Of a stretch of DNA of 29,408 nucleotides, positions 15,201 through 23,225 are shown piece by piece. Every line of letters begins with the position of its first letter. Within the stretch, counting starts at the first letter, position 1. The translations under genes were made by a program, and so were the position numbers. Under the pieces are notes generated by a model. It was not told where the DNA came from, searched no databases, and worked only from the letters and a program-made list of their open reading frames with translations. This DNA is from an uncultured Burkholderiales bacterium (GTDB lineage Bacteria > Pseudomonadota > Gammaproteobacteria > Burkholderiales > Burkholderiaceae_D). The stretch covers positions 1 through 29,408 of the forward strand of contig CALMOR010000125.1 of the NCBI GenBank assembly GCA_937872165.1. The letters are read 5' to 3'.

Positions 15201-15686
15201 TCAGTCCGGCAGCGGCAACGCGGTCGTGTCCTTGATGCGCTCGAGCATGAAGCTCGAACGCACGTCGAGCACCGACGGATGGCGCAGCAGGCGATCCATC
15301 ACGAACCGCGAATAATGATCGAGGTCCACGGTCTGGACGCGCAACAGATAGTCCATCTCGCCGGTCATCGCGTAACAGGCGACGACTTCCTTCCATTCCT
15401 GGACCACGTCGCGGAAGCTGCGCATCGCCGAACGCTTCGGAGAGTCGCTGTGCTTGTCCATGCGCACCGTCGCGTACGCGGTCAGACCGAGGCCGAGCTT
15501 GGCCGCGTCGAGGATCGCGACGTAGTGCCGGATCAGGCCGATTTCCTCGAGGCGCTTGACGCGCCGCAGGCAGGGCGACGCGGACAGGCCGATGCGCGAC
15601 GCGAGTTCCTGATTGGACAGCTTCGCGTCCTGCTGCAGCAGATCGAGGATGCGGCGGTCGATGCGGTCGAGGACGAGCGTTGGCAT
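15201..15686 (-). CDS. Lrp/AsnC-family transcriptional regulator (first copy)
   Basis: This 161-residue protein has an N-terminal winged helix-turn-helix at about 5-60 (LDRIDRRILDLLQQDAKLSN, then SASPCLRRVKRLEE) and a C-terminal RAM effector domain (MTGEMDYLLRVQTVDLDHYS near 109-128). Lrp-family proteins bind amino acids and form octamers or dimers on DNA. It diverges from hppD-phhA across a 124-base spacer. The likely inference is that it senses an aromatic amino acid and controls that catabolic operon. The ATG at 15686 is chosen because the conserved LDRIDRRIL motif starts six residues later. An upstream in-frame TTG at 15758 is less likely. Confidence 0.88.
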   Translation of the reverse strand: MPTLVLDRIDRRILDLLQQDAKLSNQELASRIGLSASPCLRRVKRLEEIGLIRHYVAILDAAKLGLGLTAYATVRMDKHSDSPKRSAMRSFRDVVQEWKEVVACYAMTGEMDYLLRVQTVDLDHYSRFVMDRLLRHPSVLDVRSSFMLERIKDTTALPLPD

Positions 15687-15745
15687 GAAGTGCCGCGCAT
15701 GGACGGTGTGCCGCAACCGGATTGCTCGGACGGCGGAGGGTGGCG

Positions 15746-15756
15746 GCAATTTTTGC
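15746..15756. promoter_or_regulatory. Dyad in the Lrp-hppD divergent spacer, possible operator
   Basis: GCAATTTTTGC has GCAA and TTGC arms around a TTT centre. It lies in a locally AT-rich patch that continues as AATCAAATGC, within otherwise GC-rich DNA. A TAAACT at 15781-15786 could be an hppD -10, but no matching -35 is at the right distance. Assignment as an Lrp-type operator is inference. Confidence 0.25.
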
Positions 15757-15810
15757 AATCAAATGCTTCGGCCCGAGCCGTAAACTTATCACCCCCTTGA
15801 TGGAGCCGCC

Positions 15811-16959
15811 ATGGATACGACGACCTGGGACAACCCGATGGGCACCGACGGATTCGAGTTCATCGAATACGCGGCGCCGGACCCCGAAGCGATGGGCGCG
15901 CTGTTCACGCGCATGGGCTTCGCCGCCATCGCGAAGCATCGGCACAAGGACGTGACCCTGTACCGGCAGGGTCAGATCAACTTCCTGCTCAACGCCGAAC
16001 CCGACTCGTTCGCGCAGCGCTTCGCGCGGCTGCACGGCCCGTCGATCTGCGCGATCGCGTTTCGCGTGCAGGACGCGGCGCTCGCCTACCGGCGCGCGCT
16101 GGAGCTCGGCGCCTGGGGCTTCGAAGGCAAGAGCGGGCCGGGCGAACTGAACATCCCGGCGATGAAAGGCATCGGCGACTCGTTGATCTATTTCGTCGAC
16201 CGCTGGCGCGGCAAGAACGGCGCGGCCGAAGGCACCATCGGCAACATCGGCTTCTACGACGTGGATTTCGAACCGCTGCCCGGCGCCGAGCTCGATCCGG
16301 TCGGCAACGGCCTCACGTACATCGATCACCTGACCAACAACGTCCATCGCGGTCGCATGGACGAGTGGACCGACTTCTATCAACGCTTCTTCAACTTCCG
16401 CGAGATCCGCTACTTCGACATCGAAGGCAAGGTGACCGGCGTGAAGTCGCGCGCGCTGACATCACCCTGCGGGAAGATCCGCATCCCGATCAACGAGGAA
16501 GGCAACGATACGGCCGGCCAGATCCAGGAGTATCTCGACGCGTATCACGGCGAGGGCATCCAGCACATAGCGCTCGGATCGTCGAACCTCTACGACACGG
16601 TCGACCGCATGCGCGGCAACGGCGTCCGCCTGCTCGACACGATCGACACCTACTACGAACTGATCGACAGGCGCATCCCGGGTCACGGCGAGCCGATCCC
16701 CGAACTGCAGAAGCGCAAGATCCTCGTCGACGGCAAGCCCGACGAGCTGTTGCTGCAGATCTTCACCGAGAACCAGCTCGGTCCGATCTTCTTCGAGTTC
16801 ATCCAGCGCAAGGGCGACATGGGCTTCGGCGAAGGCAACTTCAAGGCGCTGTTCGAGAGCATCGAGCTCGATCAGATGCGCCGCGGCGTCCTGAAGGGCG
16901 GCGATGCCGATGCCGCGACCGAAGGGGCACAGGCAGAGATCGCCGCGCTCGCGCGATGA
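15811..16959 (+). CDS. hppD: 4-hydroxyphenylpyruvate dioxygenase
   Basis: This 382-residue two-domain vicinal-oxygen-chelate enzyme converts 4-hydroxyphenylpyruvate to homogentisate in tyrosine catabolism, in the cytoplasm. The Fe(II) ligands are His173 (YIDHLTNNV), His252 (GIQHIAL) and Glu329 (FFEFIQRKGD). The C-terminal GFGEGNFKALFESIE motif is typical of the family. Length is normal for bacterial HppD (about 350-380). A GGAG Shine-Dalgarno at 15802-15805 supports the ATG at 15811. The stop overlaps the phhA start by four bases (ATGA). Divergent from an Lrp/AsnC regulator. Confidence 0.95.
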   Translation: MDTTTWDNPMGTDGFEFIEYAAPDPEAMGALFTRMGFAAIAKHRHKDVTLYRQGQINFLLNAEPDSFAQRFARLHGPSICAIAFRVQDAALAYRRALELGAWGFEGKSGPGELNIPAMKGIGDSLIYFVDRWRGKNGAAEGTIGNIGFYDVDFEPLPGAELDPVGNGLTYIDHLTNNVHRGRMDEWTDFYQRFFNFREIRYFDIEGKVTGVKSRALTSPCGKIRIPINEEGNDTAGQIQEYLDAYHGEGIQHIALGSSNLYDTVDRMRGNGVRLLDTIDTYYELIDRRIPGHGEPIPELQKRKILVDGKPDELLLQIFTENQLGPIFFEFIQRKGDMGFGEGNFKALFESIELDQMRRGVLKGGDADAATEGAQAEIAALAR

Positions 16960-17906
16960 CCGCGAAGGTGGACGCGGTCGCCGGCGAGACCGCGGCAACC
17001 GTCTCGGCCCACGCGGCGACGGCGGCCACCACCGTGTCGCGCGCGGAACCCGAGGGCGCGGCCGTCCCGGTCACCTACGGCGCATCGGAGCGGCCGCCGC
17101 GCGGCGACTACTCGACGGCCCGCGGCGATTACGTCTGCGACCAGAACTGGTCCGCGTACACGCCGGAGCAGCACGATCGCTATCGGCGTCTCTATGCGGA
17201 TCGCATCGCACGACTGCCGGGCCTCGCCTGCGACGAGTTCCTCGACGCGCTCGCGGCGATGGAGGCGGCCGACGCGATCCCCGACCTCGACGCGCTGTCG
17301 ATCCCGTTGAAGGCCACGACCGGCTGGACGCTGGTCGCGGTACCGGGCCTGATCCCGGAGGACGCCTTCTTCGCGCTGCTCGCGGCGCGGCGCTTCCCGG
17401 TGACGGTATGGCTGCGCGAGGAGGACGAGTTCGACTACATCGTCGAGCCGGACATCTTCCACGACTTCTTCGGGCACGTGCCGCTGCTGTTCAACCCGAT
17501 GTTCGCGGACTACATGCAGGCGTTCGGCCGGGGCGGCCTCAAGGCGGCGGCGCTCGGCGGCCTCGAATACCTCGCGCGCCTGTACTGGTACACGGTGGAG
17601 TTCGGTCTCATCGACACCGCGCAGGGCCTGCGTATCTATGGCGCCGGCATCGTCTCGTCCGGTTCCGAGCCGCGACATTCGCTGCATGCGCCCGAGCCGG
17701 CCCGCGTGGCCTTCGATCTCGAACGCCTGATGCGCAGCGAATACAAGATCGACACCTTCCAGGCCACCTACTTCGTGATCGACTCGTTCGAGCAGCTGTT
17801 CGAGGCGACCGCTCCGGACTTCGGTCCGCTCTATGCGCGCCTCCAGCGACAGCCGTCGCATCCGGCGGGCATCGTGCTGCCGGGCGAGAAGACCTTCGCG
17901 ATCTGA
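16956..17906 (+). CDS. phhA: Phenylalanine 4-monooxygenase
   Basis: This 316-residue pterin-dependent aromatic amino acid hydroxylase makes tyrosine from phenylalanine. The iron ligands His169 and His174 lie in IFHDFFGHVPLL, and Glu215 lies in YWYTVEFGL. Other family segments are PRGDYSTARGDYVCDQNW near the start of the domain and IYGAGIVSSGSE. Residues 1-40 are an Ala/Thr/Val-rich low-complexity extension before the conserved domain. The gene overlaps hppD by ATGA, giving coupled translation of two steps that feed one pathway. No phhB (pterin carbinolamine dehydratase) or phhR regulator lies beside it. A start within the domain would also be possible, but the ATGA junction is a strong argument for 16956. 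Confidence 0.93.
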   Translation: MTAKVDAVAGETAATVSAHAATAATTVSRAEPEGAAVPVTYGASERPPRGDYSTARGDYVCDQNWSAYTPEQHDRYRRLYADRIARLPGLACDEFLDALAAMEAADAIPDLDALSIPLKATTGWTLVAVPGLIPEDAFFALLAARRFPVTVWLREEDEFDYIVEPDIFHDFFGHVPLLFNPMFADYMQAFGRGGLKAAALGGLEYLARLYWYTVEFGLIDTAQGLRIYGAGIVSSGSEPRHSLHAPEPARVAFDLERLMRSEYKIDTFQATYFVIDSFEQLFEATAPDFGPLYARLQRQPSHPAGIVLPGEKTFAI

Positions 17907-18824
17907 TCAGGAAGCGGCCATCGCCTCGGCATTGAGCGAGCGGAAGTCGTCGATCCACTCCTGCAGCTTGGAGCTCGCGCGTCCGCGTTGCGCCGGCGTG
18001 GCGAGGTTGTGGATCTGGGCGTTCATCTCGTCGGTCGCGCGATGCAGCGATTCGACGAAGGCGCGCCGCTCGTCGTCGGGACTGTGTTCGAAGGCGTCCG
18101 CATAGGCCTTCATCATCGCGACGACCGCGTCGCGCGACGGCTTGTCCTTCTCGACCTTCGTCAACAGCGCGACGATTTCCTGCTCGTGGCGCTGGCGTTC
18201 GGCAAAGAGGATCTCGTTGTCGAGCGGCCTCGCGTCCGACAGACGACGGATCGCGGCGCGCTGGTCGCGGCTGAAGCGGCCGTACCATTCCTCGGTCCTC
18301 TCGAGCGTCTTCTCGTAGCGGACCTTCTGCCGTTTCTCGACGTCGCCGCTCAGGTAGTCCTTCCTGAAGTCGTCGTCGTTCTCGACGAACTTCTTCTTCA
18401 GGTTGCGGATGTTGGCCGGCGTCAGGTGCAGCACGATGTCGGCCATGTCGGGCAGTGCGTGATCGAGGGTCGTGAAGAGCCGTCGCTTCGACTGTTCGCT
18501 CAGCGTCGCGATGTCGGCCGCCGTCAACGGTTGCGAGGCCTTTTTCTGCATCTCGATGGCGAACGACGCGTAGTCGGGAAGCTGCGTCGTGCGATGCCAG
18601 ATCAGGAGCGCGCGCAGCTTCGGCTTGATGAAGTCCTTCTGTTCGCCCGTCAGGTCGAGATAGCGGTTCATCAAGACCATGCCGACCGTATCGCCGTTGC
18701 GATAGCCCACCTTCGCGAGGTCGCACCCCGCGGTGGTCAGTGCCAGAGCGGCCGCGACGACCCAGATCGCCGTGCGGCCGAGGCGCTGGAACAGTCGAAC
18801 CTGCGTGCTAGAATTTTTTTCCAT
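17907..18824 (-). CDS. DUF6279-family lipoprotein
   Basis: This 305-residue lipoprotein has a signal peptide ending in TTAGC, giving lipidated Cys34. The mature part is mostly alpha-helical and charged. It carries DUF6279-like segments: MNRYLDLTGEQKDF, LLIWHRTTQLPDYASF and EEWYGRFSRDQRAAI. Function of the family is unknown; it is an envelope protein, probably periplasm-facing. The ATG at 18824 is directly followed by a run of Lys/Asn codons and then the signal peptide, so longer upstream starts are rejected. It is divergent from glmU. Its stop codon abuts the phhA stop with no gap (TGATCA), so the two transcripts must overlap. Confidence 0.8.
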   Translation of the reverse strand: MEKNSSTQVRLFQRLGRTAIWVVAAALALTTAGCDLAKVGYRNGDTVGMVLMNRYLDLTGEQKDFIKPKLRALLIWHRTTQLPDYASFAIEMQKKASQPLTAADIATLSEQSKRRLFTTLDHALPDMADIVLHLTPANIRNLKKKFVENDDDFRKDYLSGDVEKRQKVRYEKTLERTEEWYGRFSRDQRAAIRRLSDARPLDNEILFAERQRHEQEIVALLTKVEKDKPSRDAVVAMMKAYADAFEHSPDDERRAFVESLHRATDEMNAQIHNLATPAQRGRASSKLQEWIDDFRSLNAEAMAAS

Positions 18825-18943
18825 CTCGTACGTTCGTCTCCGTTTTCGCATCGCTGTCGTCTCTGTCTCGCGACCGTGCGATTTCAAAACCAATAGCCTT
18901 GCGGATTCGCCGACAGGGCATTCCCGTCGAGGACCCACCATCC

Positions 18944-20335
18944 ATGAACGTCGTCATCCTCGCGGCCGGGATGGGCAAGCGCATGCATTCTCGTCTGCCC
19001 AAGGTGCTGCATCCGATCGCCGGGCGCGCGATGCTCGGCCGCGTGATCGAGACGGCCCGGCGACTTCGGGATGCCCGCATCATCGTCGTGATCGGCCATC
19101 GAGGCGACCAGGTCCGGGCGGCATTCCCGGCATCGGACCTGCACTGGGCGGTCCAGGAACCGCAGTCCGGAACCGGCCATGCGGTCCTGCAGGCGCTGCC
19201 CCACTTCGACGACAGCGATCGGACTCTCGTTCTGTACGGGGACGTTCCGCTGACCCGCCTCGAGACCCTGCGTCGTTTGAGCGGTCTTGCCGGGGAAGGT
19301 TCGAGCGCCGCGCTCGCGATCCTGACGATCACGATGGACGATCCCTCCGGCTACGGCCGCATCGTCCGCAAGGACGACGGGTGCGCGATCGCCGCGATCG
19401 TCGAGGAGAAGGACGCGACCGCCGCTCAACGCGAGATCCGCGAGGTCAATACCGGCATCCTCGTCGCGCCGACCGTGTCGCTGCGGAGCTGGCTCGGTCG
19501 CCTGACCGACGACAACGCGCAGCGCGAGTACTACCTGACCGACATCGTCGGGCTGGCCGACGACGACGGCGTGCCGGTGGTCGCGGCCCAGCCCGACTTC
19601 GCGTGGGAGACGGCCGGCGTCAACGACAAGCGCCAGCTCGCCGCGCTCGAGCGGCGATTCCAGCGGAGCCAGGCCGACGCCTTGTTGAGCGCGGGCGTCA
19701 CGCTCGCCGATCCGGACCGTGTCGACATCCGCGGCGACCTCGCGTGCGGCGACGATGTCGGCATCGACGTCGGTTCGATCTTCGAAGGCACGGTTCGACT
19801 CGACGACGGCGTGACCGTCGGCCCGAACGTGTTCATCCGCAACGCGCACATCGCCGCGGGGACGCGGGTCGAGGCCTTCTGCCACATCGACGGCGGCAGC
19901 GACGCGGCGACGCCGATCACGATCGGCCGCGACGCGGTGATCGGGCCCTACGCGCGCGTGCGGCCGGGCACGCGGCTCGGCGACGGCGTGCACATCGGCA
20001 ACTTCGTCGAGGTCAAGAACAGCGAGCTCGGGACCGGCAGCAAGGCCAACCACCTGAGCTACGTCGGCGACTCGACCGTGGGCTCCGGCGTCAACATCGG
20101 GGCCGGCACCATCACCTGCAACTACGACGGGGCCGCCAAGCACCGCACCACGATCGGTGACGACGTCCACATCGGCAGCGACGTTCAACTGATCGCTCCG
20201 GTCACCGTCGGGGCCGGCTCGACGATCGGCGCCGGCACCACCGTGTGGAAGGAAGTGCCGCCCGGCTCGCTCGTCGTCAATCCCAAGCAGCAAGTCGCGC
20301 GCGACGACTGGAAGCGGCCCGTCCGCAAGAAGTGA
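18944..20335 (+). CDS. glmU: Bifunctional GlcN-1-P acetyltransferase / GlcNAc-1-P uridyltransferase
   Basis: This 463-residue enzyme makes UDP-GlcNAc, the precursor of peptidoglycan, LPS and many polysaccharides. The N-terminal uridyltransferase domain has LAAGMGKRM and KVLHPIAG at the start, QSGTGHAV, YGDVPL and EVNTGI. The C-terminal half is a left-handed beta-helix of hexapeptide repeats ending in ANHLSYVGD and the acetyltransferase region. Length matches E. coli GlmU (456). The ATG at 18944 is chosen from the conserved MNVVILAAG start; AGGA at 18930-18933 is a plausible ribosome site. The next gene is convergent and ends only 13 bases from the glmU stop. glmS, which supplies its substrate pathway, lies 2.9 kb downstream. 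Confidence 0.96.
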   Translation: MNVVILAAGMGKRMHSRLPKVLHPIAGRAMLGRVIETARRLRDARIIVVIGHRGDQVRAAFPASDLHWAVQEPQSGTGHAVLQALPHFDDSDRTLVLYGDVPLTRLETLRRLSGLAGEGSSAALAILTITMDDPSGYGRIVRKDDGCAIAAIVEEKDATAAQREIREVNTGILVAPTVSLRSWLGRLTDDNAQREYYLTDIVGLADDDGVPVVAAQPDFAWETAGVNDKRQLAALERRFQRSQADALLSAGVTLADPDRVDIRGDLACGDDVGIDVGSIFEGTVRLDDGVTVGPNVFIRNAHIAAGTRVEAFCHIDGGSDAATPITIGRDAVIGPYARVRPGTRLGDGVHIGNFVEVKNSELGTGSKANHLSYVGDSTVGSGVNIGAGTITCNYDGAAKHRTTIGDDVHIGSDVQLIAPVTVGAGSTIGAGTTVWKEVPPGSLVVNPKQQVARDDWKRPVRKK

Positions 20336-20348
20336 AGGGCGCCCGCGT

Positions 20349-22331
20349 TCACCGCGGCCCGCCACGAAGGACGGGCAGGATGCGCTCGATCCCGTCGATC
20401 GCCGTCGGGGTGCCGCTCGACAGCGCCTTGTAGGCGGCGAGGCGATCCGCCGGCAACGGGCCGACGACGCGTGCGAGTTCGACGAAGCGCACGCCCTGTC
20501 GTGCGAGGAACGCGATGTAGGTATGGCGCAGCGCTTCGGGCGTGACCTCGTCGGCTTCGTCGATGCCGGCATCGTGGGCCGCGTAGAGCAACGCGCTGTC
20601 GAGATCGCTCGCTGAGAGGAGCGGCGCATCGGCCGTATCGGAGACGGCCGGCAGCCACGCCATCGCGGGCGCCGGCAACGCGACGACGCGTTCGCCGGCG
20701 CCGGAGAGGTGGATGGCGCCGGCATCGCGATCGACATCGCGGTGGCGGAGCCCGACCACCTCGTTCCGCGTCAGGCCCATCAGCAGCAGCGCCAGCGCCG
20801 CGCGCAGCGAGCCGTCGGTGGCCTTCAGCAAGCCGTCGAGCTCGGCCGTCGTCAGTTCGCGCGGCAATGGAAGCGGCGCGGACAGCGCGGCCTTCGGCGT
20901 CGCGTCGGGCAGCTCGGCGGCATAGGTCGTCGACGGCAGCGCGACCCTGCGCGAATCGTCGGCCGCAGGCCCCCATGCCTGCGGAATCACGACTGTTCCG
21001 GGTCGGTGCGGCGGCCGGTTGAAGAGCTCGACGATGCCCATCGCGACGAGGCCGACGAGCAGCGCGGCCAGTACCGCCAGCGCCGCGTCGCGCCCGTACG
21101 CGGGACTCGACGGTGATTGCGGGGTCGCGGCGGCCTCGACGACGTCGACCTTCGGCATGCGCACGCGCTCGCCCGCTTCGAGCACGGTGAGGCGGTCGGC
21201 CGACTTCTGGCGCAACTGTTCCAGGTGTGCGAGCTGGTCCTGCAGCGCGCGATACTCGTTGAGGCGGGACGTGAAGGCCTGGACCGAGCTCTGGTTGGCC
21301 GCGAGCTGCTGTCGAAGCGCCGCGACCCCCGCGCGCGCGCCGGCCACTTCCTCGCGGGCGTCCTGCAACGCGTTCTGCCGGCTGGCCTGGCGTTGCGTCC
21401 CGATCTGCTCGTCGATGTCCGCGAGCCGCGCGCGCAGCGAGCGGACGCGCGGGTCGATGTTCATGTACTCGTCGGTGAAGGTGCGCGACGTCTCGCGCAG
21501 ATCGGCACGGATGCGCGCGGCCTCCTGTTCGAGCGCCGCGAGCGTCGGGTCGTCCTTCGCGCGGGTCGCCGATTGTCCGGCGGCTTCGGCCGCCTTCAGC
21601 GCGCCGAGCCTGGCCTCGGCGACGACCAGCTTCTCGTTGGCCGCGTTCAACGAGACGCCGACGCCCTTGACCTCCGACAGCACCTGGTTCTCGTCGCGTT
21701 CGAGCGAGACGATGTTGTGGGTCGCGCGGAAAGCGTCGACCTCGCGACGCTTGCTCGCGACGTCCGCGTCAAGCGTCTGCGCCTCGTTGGCCGCTTCCGC
21801 GGCGGCGGTCGCGGAGCCGCTCTCGTAGCGCTCGGCGAGACCGGACCGATAGAGCGCGACGACGCGGTCGACGAAGACCGGGAGGAAGGCCGGCTCGGGG
21901 CCGCGGGCCTGCACGAAGACGATGTCGGTGCCGGCGACCTGGTTCGCAGAGAGCATCGACTGGAGCGTCGCGGGAGGGTCCGCGGTCCGCAGCGCGGCCG
22001 GCGTCGTCGGCGACGGTTCGATGTCGGCCCAGACGCGGGCGAGCAGCGTCCTGCTGGTCAGGTACTGGACCTCGTCGCGCAACGCGTAGGGTTTGTCGCC
22101 GGCCTTGGTCGCGTCGTCGGTGGCCGGATGCGCGCCCTGGACGAAAGCGAGTCGCGCGGTGGACTCGTAGACGGCCGGTCGCGCGAAGACGTAGATCAGC
22201 CCGACGATCGCGACGACGAGGAAGACCGACGCGAAGACGACCAGGCGGCGACGGTTGGCCCGGCGACTGCGACGTTCGGCTTCGAGGCCGCCGGTCGGAT
22301 CGGCGAACTCGAGATGGACGCGGGAGGACAT
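20349..22331 (-). CDS. Wzz/GumC-like chain-length protein fused to a degenerate tyrosine-recombinase domain
   Basis: This uninterrupted 660-residue protein has two parts. Residues 1-440 form a Wzz/GumC/EpsF polysaccharide co-polymerase: basic N-terminus, TM1 (about 30-50), a periplasmic Wzz domain, a long coiled coil (about 174-390), a Pro-rich segment and TM2 (about 415-437). After a linker, residues 491-636 look like a tyrosine-recombinase catalytic domain (LTTAELDGLL, GLTRNEVVGLRHRDVD, VTPEALRHTYIAFLARQG). Compared with XerD, the catalytic residues are mostly lost. The first Arg is Thr521 and the HxxR His is Glu599, although Arg602 remains. The LGH His is Pro625, but a Tyr (634) lies exactly nine residues further on, as in XerD. 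Wzc-type proteins carry a tyrosine kinase here; no Walker motif is present. It lies between glmU and an Lrp gene. Confidence 0.8.
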   Translation of the reverse strand: MSSRVHLEFADPTGGLEAERRSRRANRRRLVVFASVFLVVAIVGLIYVFARPAVYESTARLAFVQGAHPATDDATKAGDKPYALRDEVQYLTSRTLLARVWADIEPSPTTPAALRTADPPATLQSMLSANQVAGTDIVFVQARGPEPAFLPVFVDRVVALYRSGLAERYESGSATAAAEAANEAQTLDADVASKRREVDAFRATHNIVSLERDENQVLSEVKGVGVSLNAANEKLVVAEARLGALKAAEAAGQSATRAKDDPTLAALEQEAARIRADLRETSRTFTDEYMNIDPRVRSLRARLADIDEQIGTQRQASRQNALQDAREEVAGARAGVAALRQQLAANQSSVQAFTSRLNEYRALQDQLAHLEQLRQKSADRLTVLEAGERVRMPKVDVVEAAATPQSPSSPAYGRDAALAVLAALLVGLVAMGIVELFNRPPHRPGTVVIPQAWGPAADDSRRVALPSTTYAAELPDATPKAALSAPLPLPRELTTAELDGLLKATDGSLRAALALLLMGLTRNEVVGLRHRDVDRDAGAIHLSGAGERVVALPAPAMAWLPAVSDTADAPLLSASDLDSALLYAAHDAGIDEADEVTPEALRHTYIAFLARQGVRFVELARVVGPLPADRLAAYKALSSGTPTAIDGIERILPVLRGGPR

Positions 22332-22522
22332 GACGTGCGTGGACGACGACGAGGATCGATCAGGCGAGCTTAGCCGATGGTCGAGCGCCGGTGCCCGGAA
22401 GCCGGAGCCGCCGCCTCACCTGCGCGGGTCGAGAGGGGACGTGCGCGATGGGAGGCGCGTTGCGAAGCGGCCTGTGCAAGCACCGGACGTCGCCCCGCCA
22501 GGGCCGAGCGCGACGCGACGCA

Positions 22523-22544
22523 GGACCGGTCGTCGAGCCGGTCC
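22523..22544 (-). terminator. Hairpin downstream of the second Lrp gene
   Basis: GGACCGG at 22523-22529 and CCGGTCC at 22538-22544 form a perfect 7-bp stem with an eight-base loop. It lies about 21 bases past the Lrp stop on the minus strand and before the fusion gene. No T-tail follows, so termination is only possible. Confidence 0.3.
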
Positions 22545-22565
22545 CGACTCGCGATTGGTCTCGGG

Positions 22566-23063
22566 CTAGCCGACATCCGCGTCCCGCAGCGGGACGCGCG
22601 GCTCGAACTTCCCTCGCTTGACGGCGAAGTAGGCCCTGACGTTGCGCACGTTCGCGTCGGTCGAGAACAGCCGCTGCGCGAGCGCGTGGTAGCCGTCGGT
22701 ATCGCGGACGTAAGCAATCAATACGAAATCCGGGCCGGGTGTCACGCGATAACACTGTTGTACCTCGGCATCGGCCACCGCCCGTTCCTCGAAGGCAGCC
22801 TGCAATTCCGCCGGCTGCCGGTCGAGCGTCACTTCGATGATCGCGGTGATGCCCGCTCGCAACCCCGATGCCACTCGATCTGGCGCGAGGATTGCAATCC
22901 TCCGTTCGATCACGCCGGAGTCGACCAGTCGCTTGACGCGGCGCAGGCAGGTCGCCGCCGACGTGTGGACGCGCTCCGCCAGTTCCTGATTCGAGATCGA
23001 CGCGTCGCTTTGCAACGCGTCGAGGAGTCTTCGATCGATCGCATCGAGTGCAACGGATGACAT
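22566..23063 (-). CDS. Lrp/AsnC-family transcriptional regulator (second copy)
   Basis: This 165-residue protein has a winged helix-turn-helix (LDAIDRRLLDALQSDASISN, then TSAATCLRRVKRLVDSG) and a C-terminal RAM domain (CYRVTPGPDFVLIAYVRDTDGY). It is clearly a separate paralogue of the regulator at 15201-15686. It is divergent from glmS across an AT-rich 162-base spacer and lies in the same direction as the Wzz fusion, 234 bases upstream of it. Autoregulation and control of glmS or the fusion are plausible, but inferred from position only. The ATG at 23063 fits the family start; no clear Shine-Dalgarno is visible. Confidence 0.87.
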   Translation of the reverse strand: MSSVALDAIDRRLLDALQSDASISNQELAERVHTSAATCLRRVKRLVDSGVIERRIAILAPDRVASGLRAGITAIIEVTLDRQPAELQAAFEERAVADAEVQQCYRVTPGPDFVLIAYVRDTDGYHALAQRLFSTDANVRNVRAYFAVKRGKFEPRVPLRDADVG

Positions 23064-23093
23064 AAAGAGGAAAAAAGTGGATAGTTATGCAAA

Positions 23094-23099
23094 TATAAT
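23094..23099 (+). promoter_or_regulatory. Consensus -10 (TATAAT) facing glmS
   Basis: This is a perfect TATAAT in the AT-rich spacer. No good -35 sits 16-18 bp upstream, where there is only an A-run. If used, it gives a glmS leader of about 120 bases. It shares bases with the minus-strand promoter, so the two would compete. Confidence 0.4.
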
Positions 23100-23120
23100 T
23101 CACCGCAAGCAGATGGTGAA
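23099..23120. promoter_or_regulatory. Dyad TTCACC-N10-GGTGAA, candidate Lrp operator
   Basis: Perfect 6-bp inverted arms at 23099-23104 and 23115-23120 lie between the divergent Lrp and glmS genes. The right arm is also the predicted -35 of the Lrp gene. The position fits an autoregulatory operator. Confidence 0.4.
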
Positions 23121-23225
23121 AGAAAACACCAAAGATGGCGGTACGAAGGTTACCTATTTCACGTCCAACTCGCTAGTGTCCGGTCTCTCGGCGCGCTCGC
23201 CGTCCCGGAACAAGAAGGAAGCTCC

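Larger units (their letters stand above)
23092..23120 (-). promoter_or_regulatory. Predicted sigma-70 promoter of the second Lrp gene
   Basis: On the minus strand, TTCACC (complement of 23115-23120) and TATATT (complement of 23092-23097) are separated by 17 bases, an ideal spacing. The predicted start lies about 20 bases before the ATG at 23063. It overlaps the plus-strand -10 and the dyad described separately. Confidence 0.45.

Noticed and set aside
20349..22331. Interpretation as a phage or integron integrase, or as a Wzc tyrosine kinase
   Set aside because: The recombinase-like part lacks key catalytic residues and follows two transmembrane segments and a Wzz domain. No Walker A/B motif for a kinase is present, and no att-like repeats or phage genes flank it.
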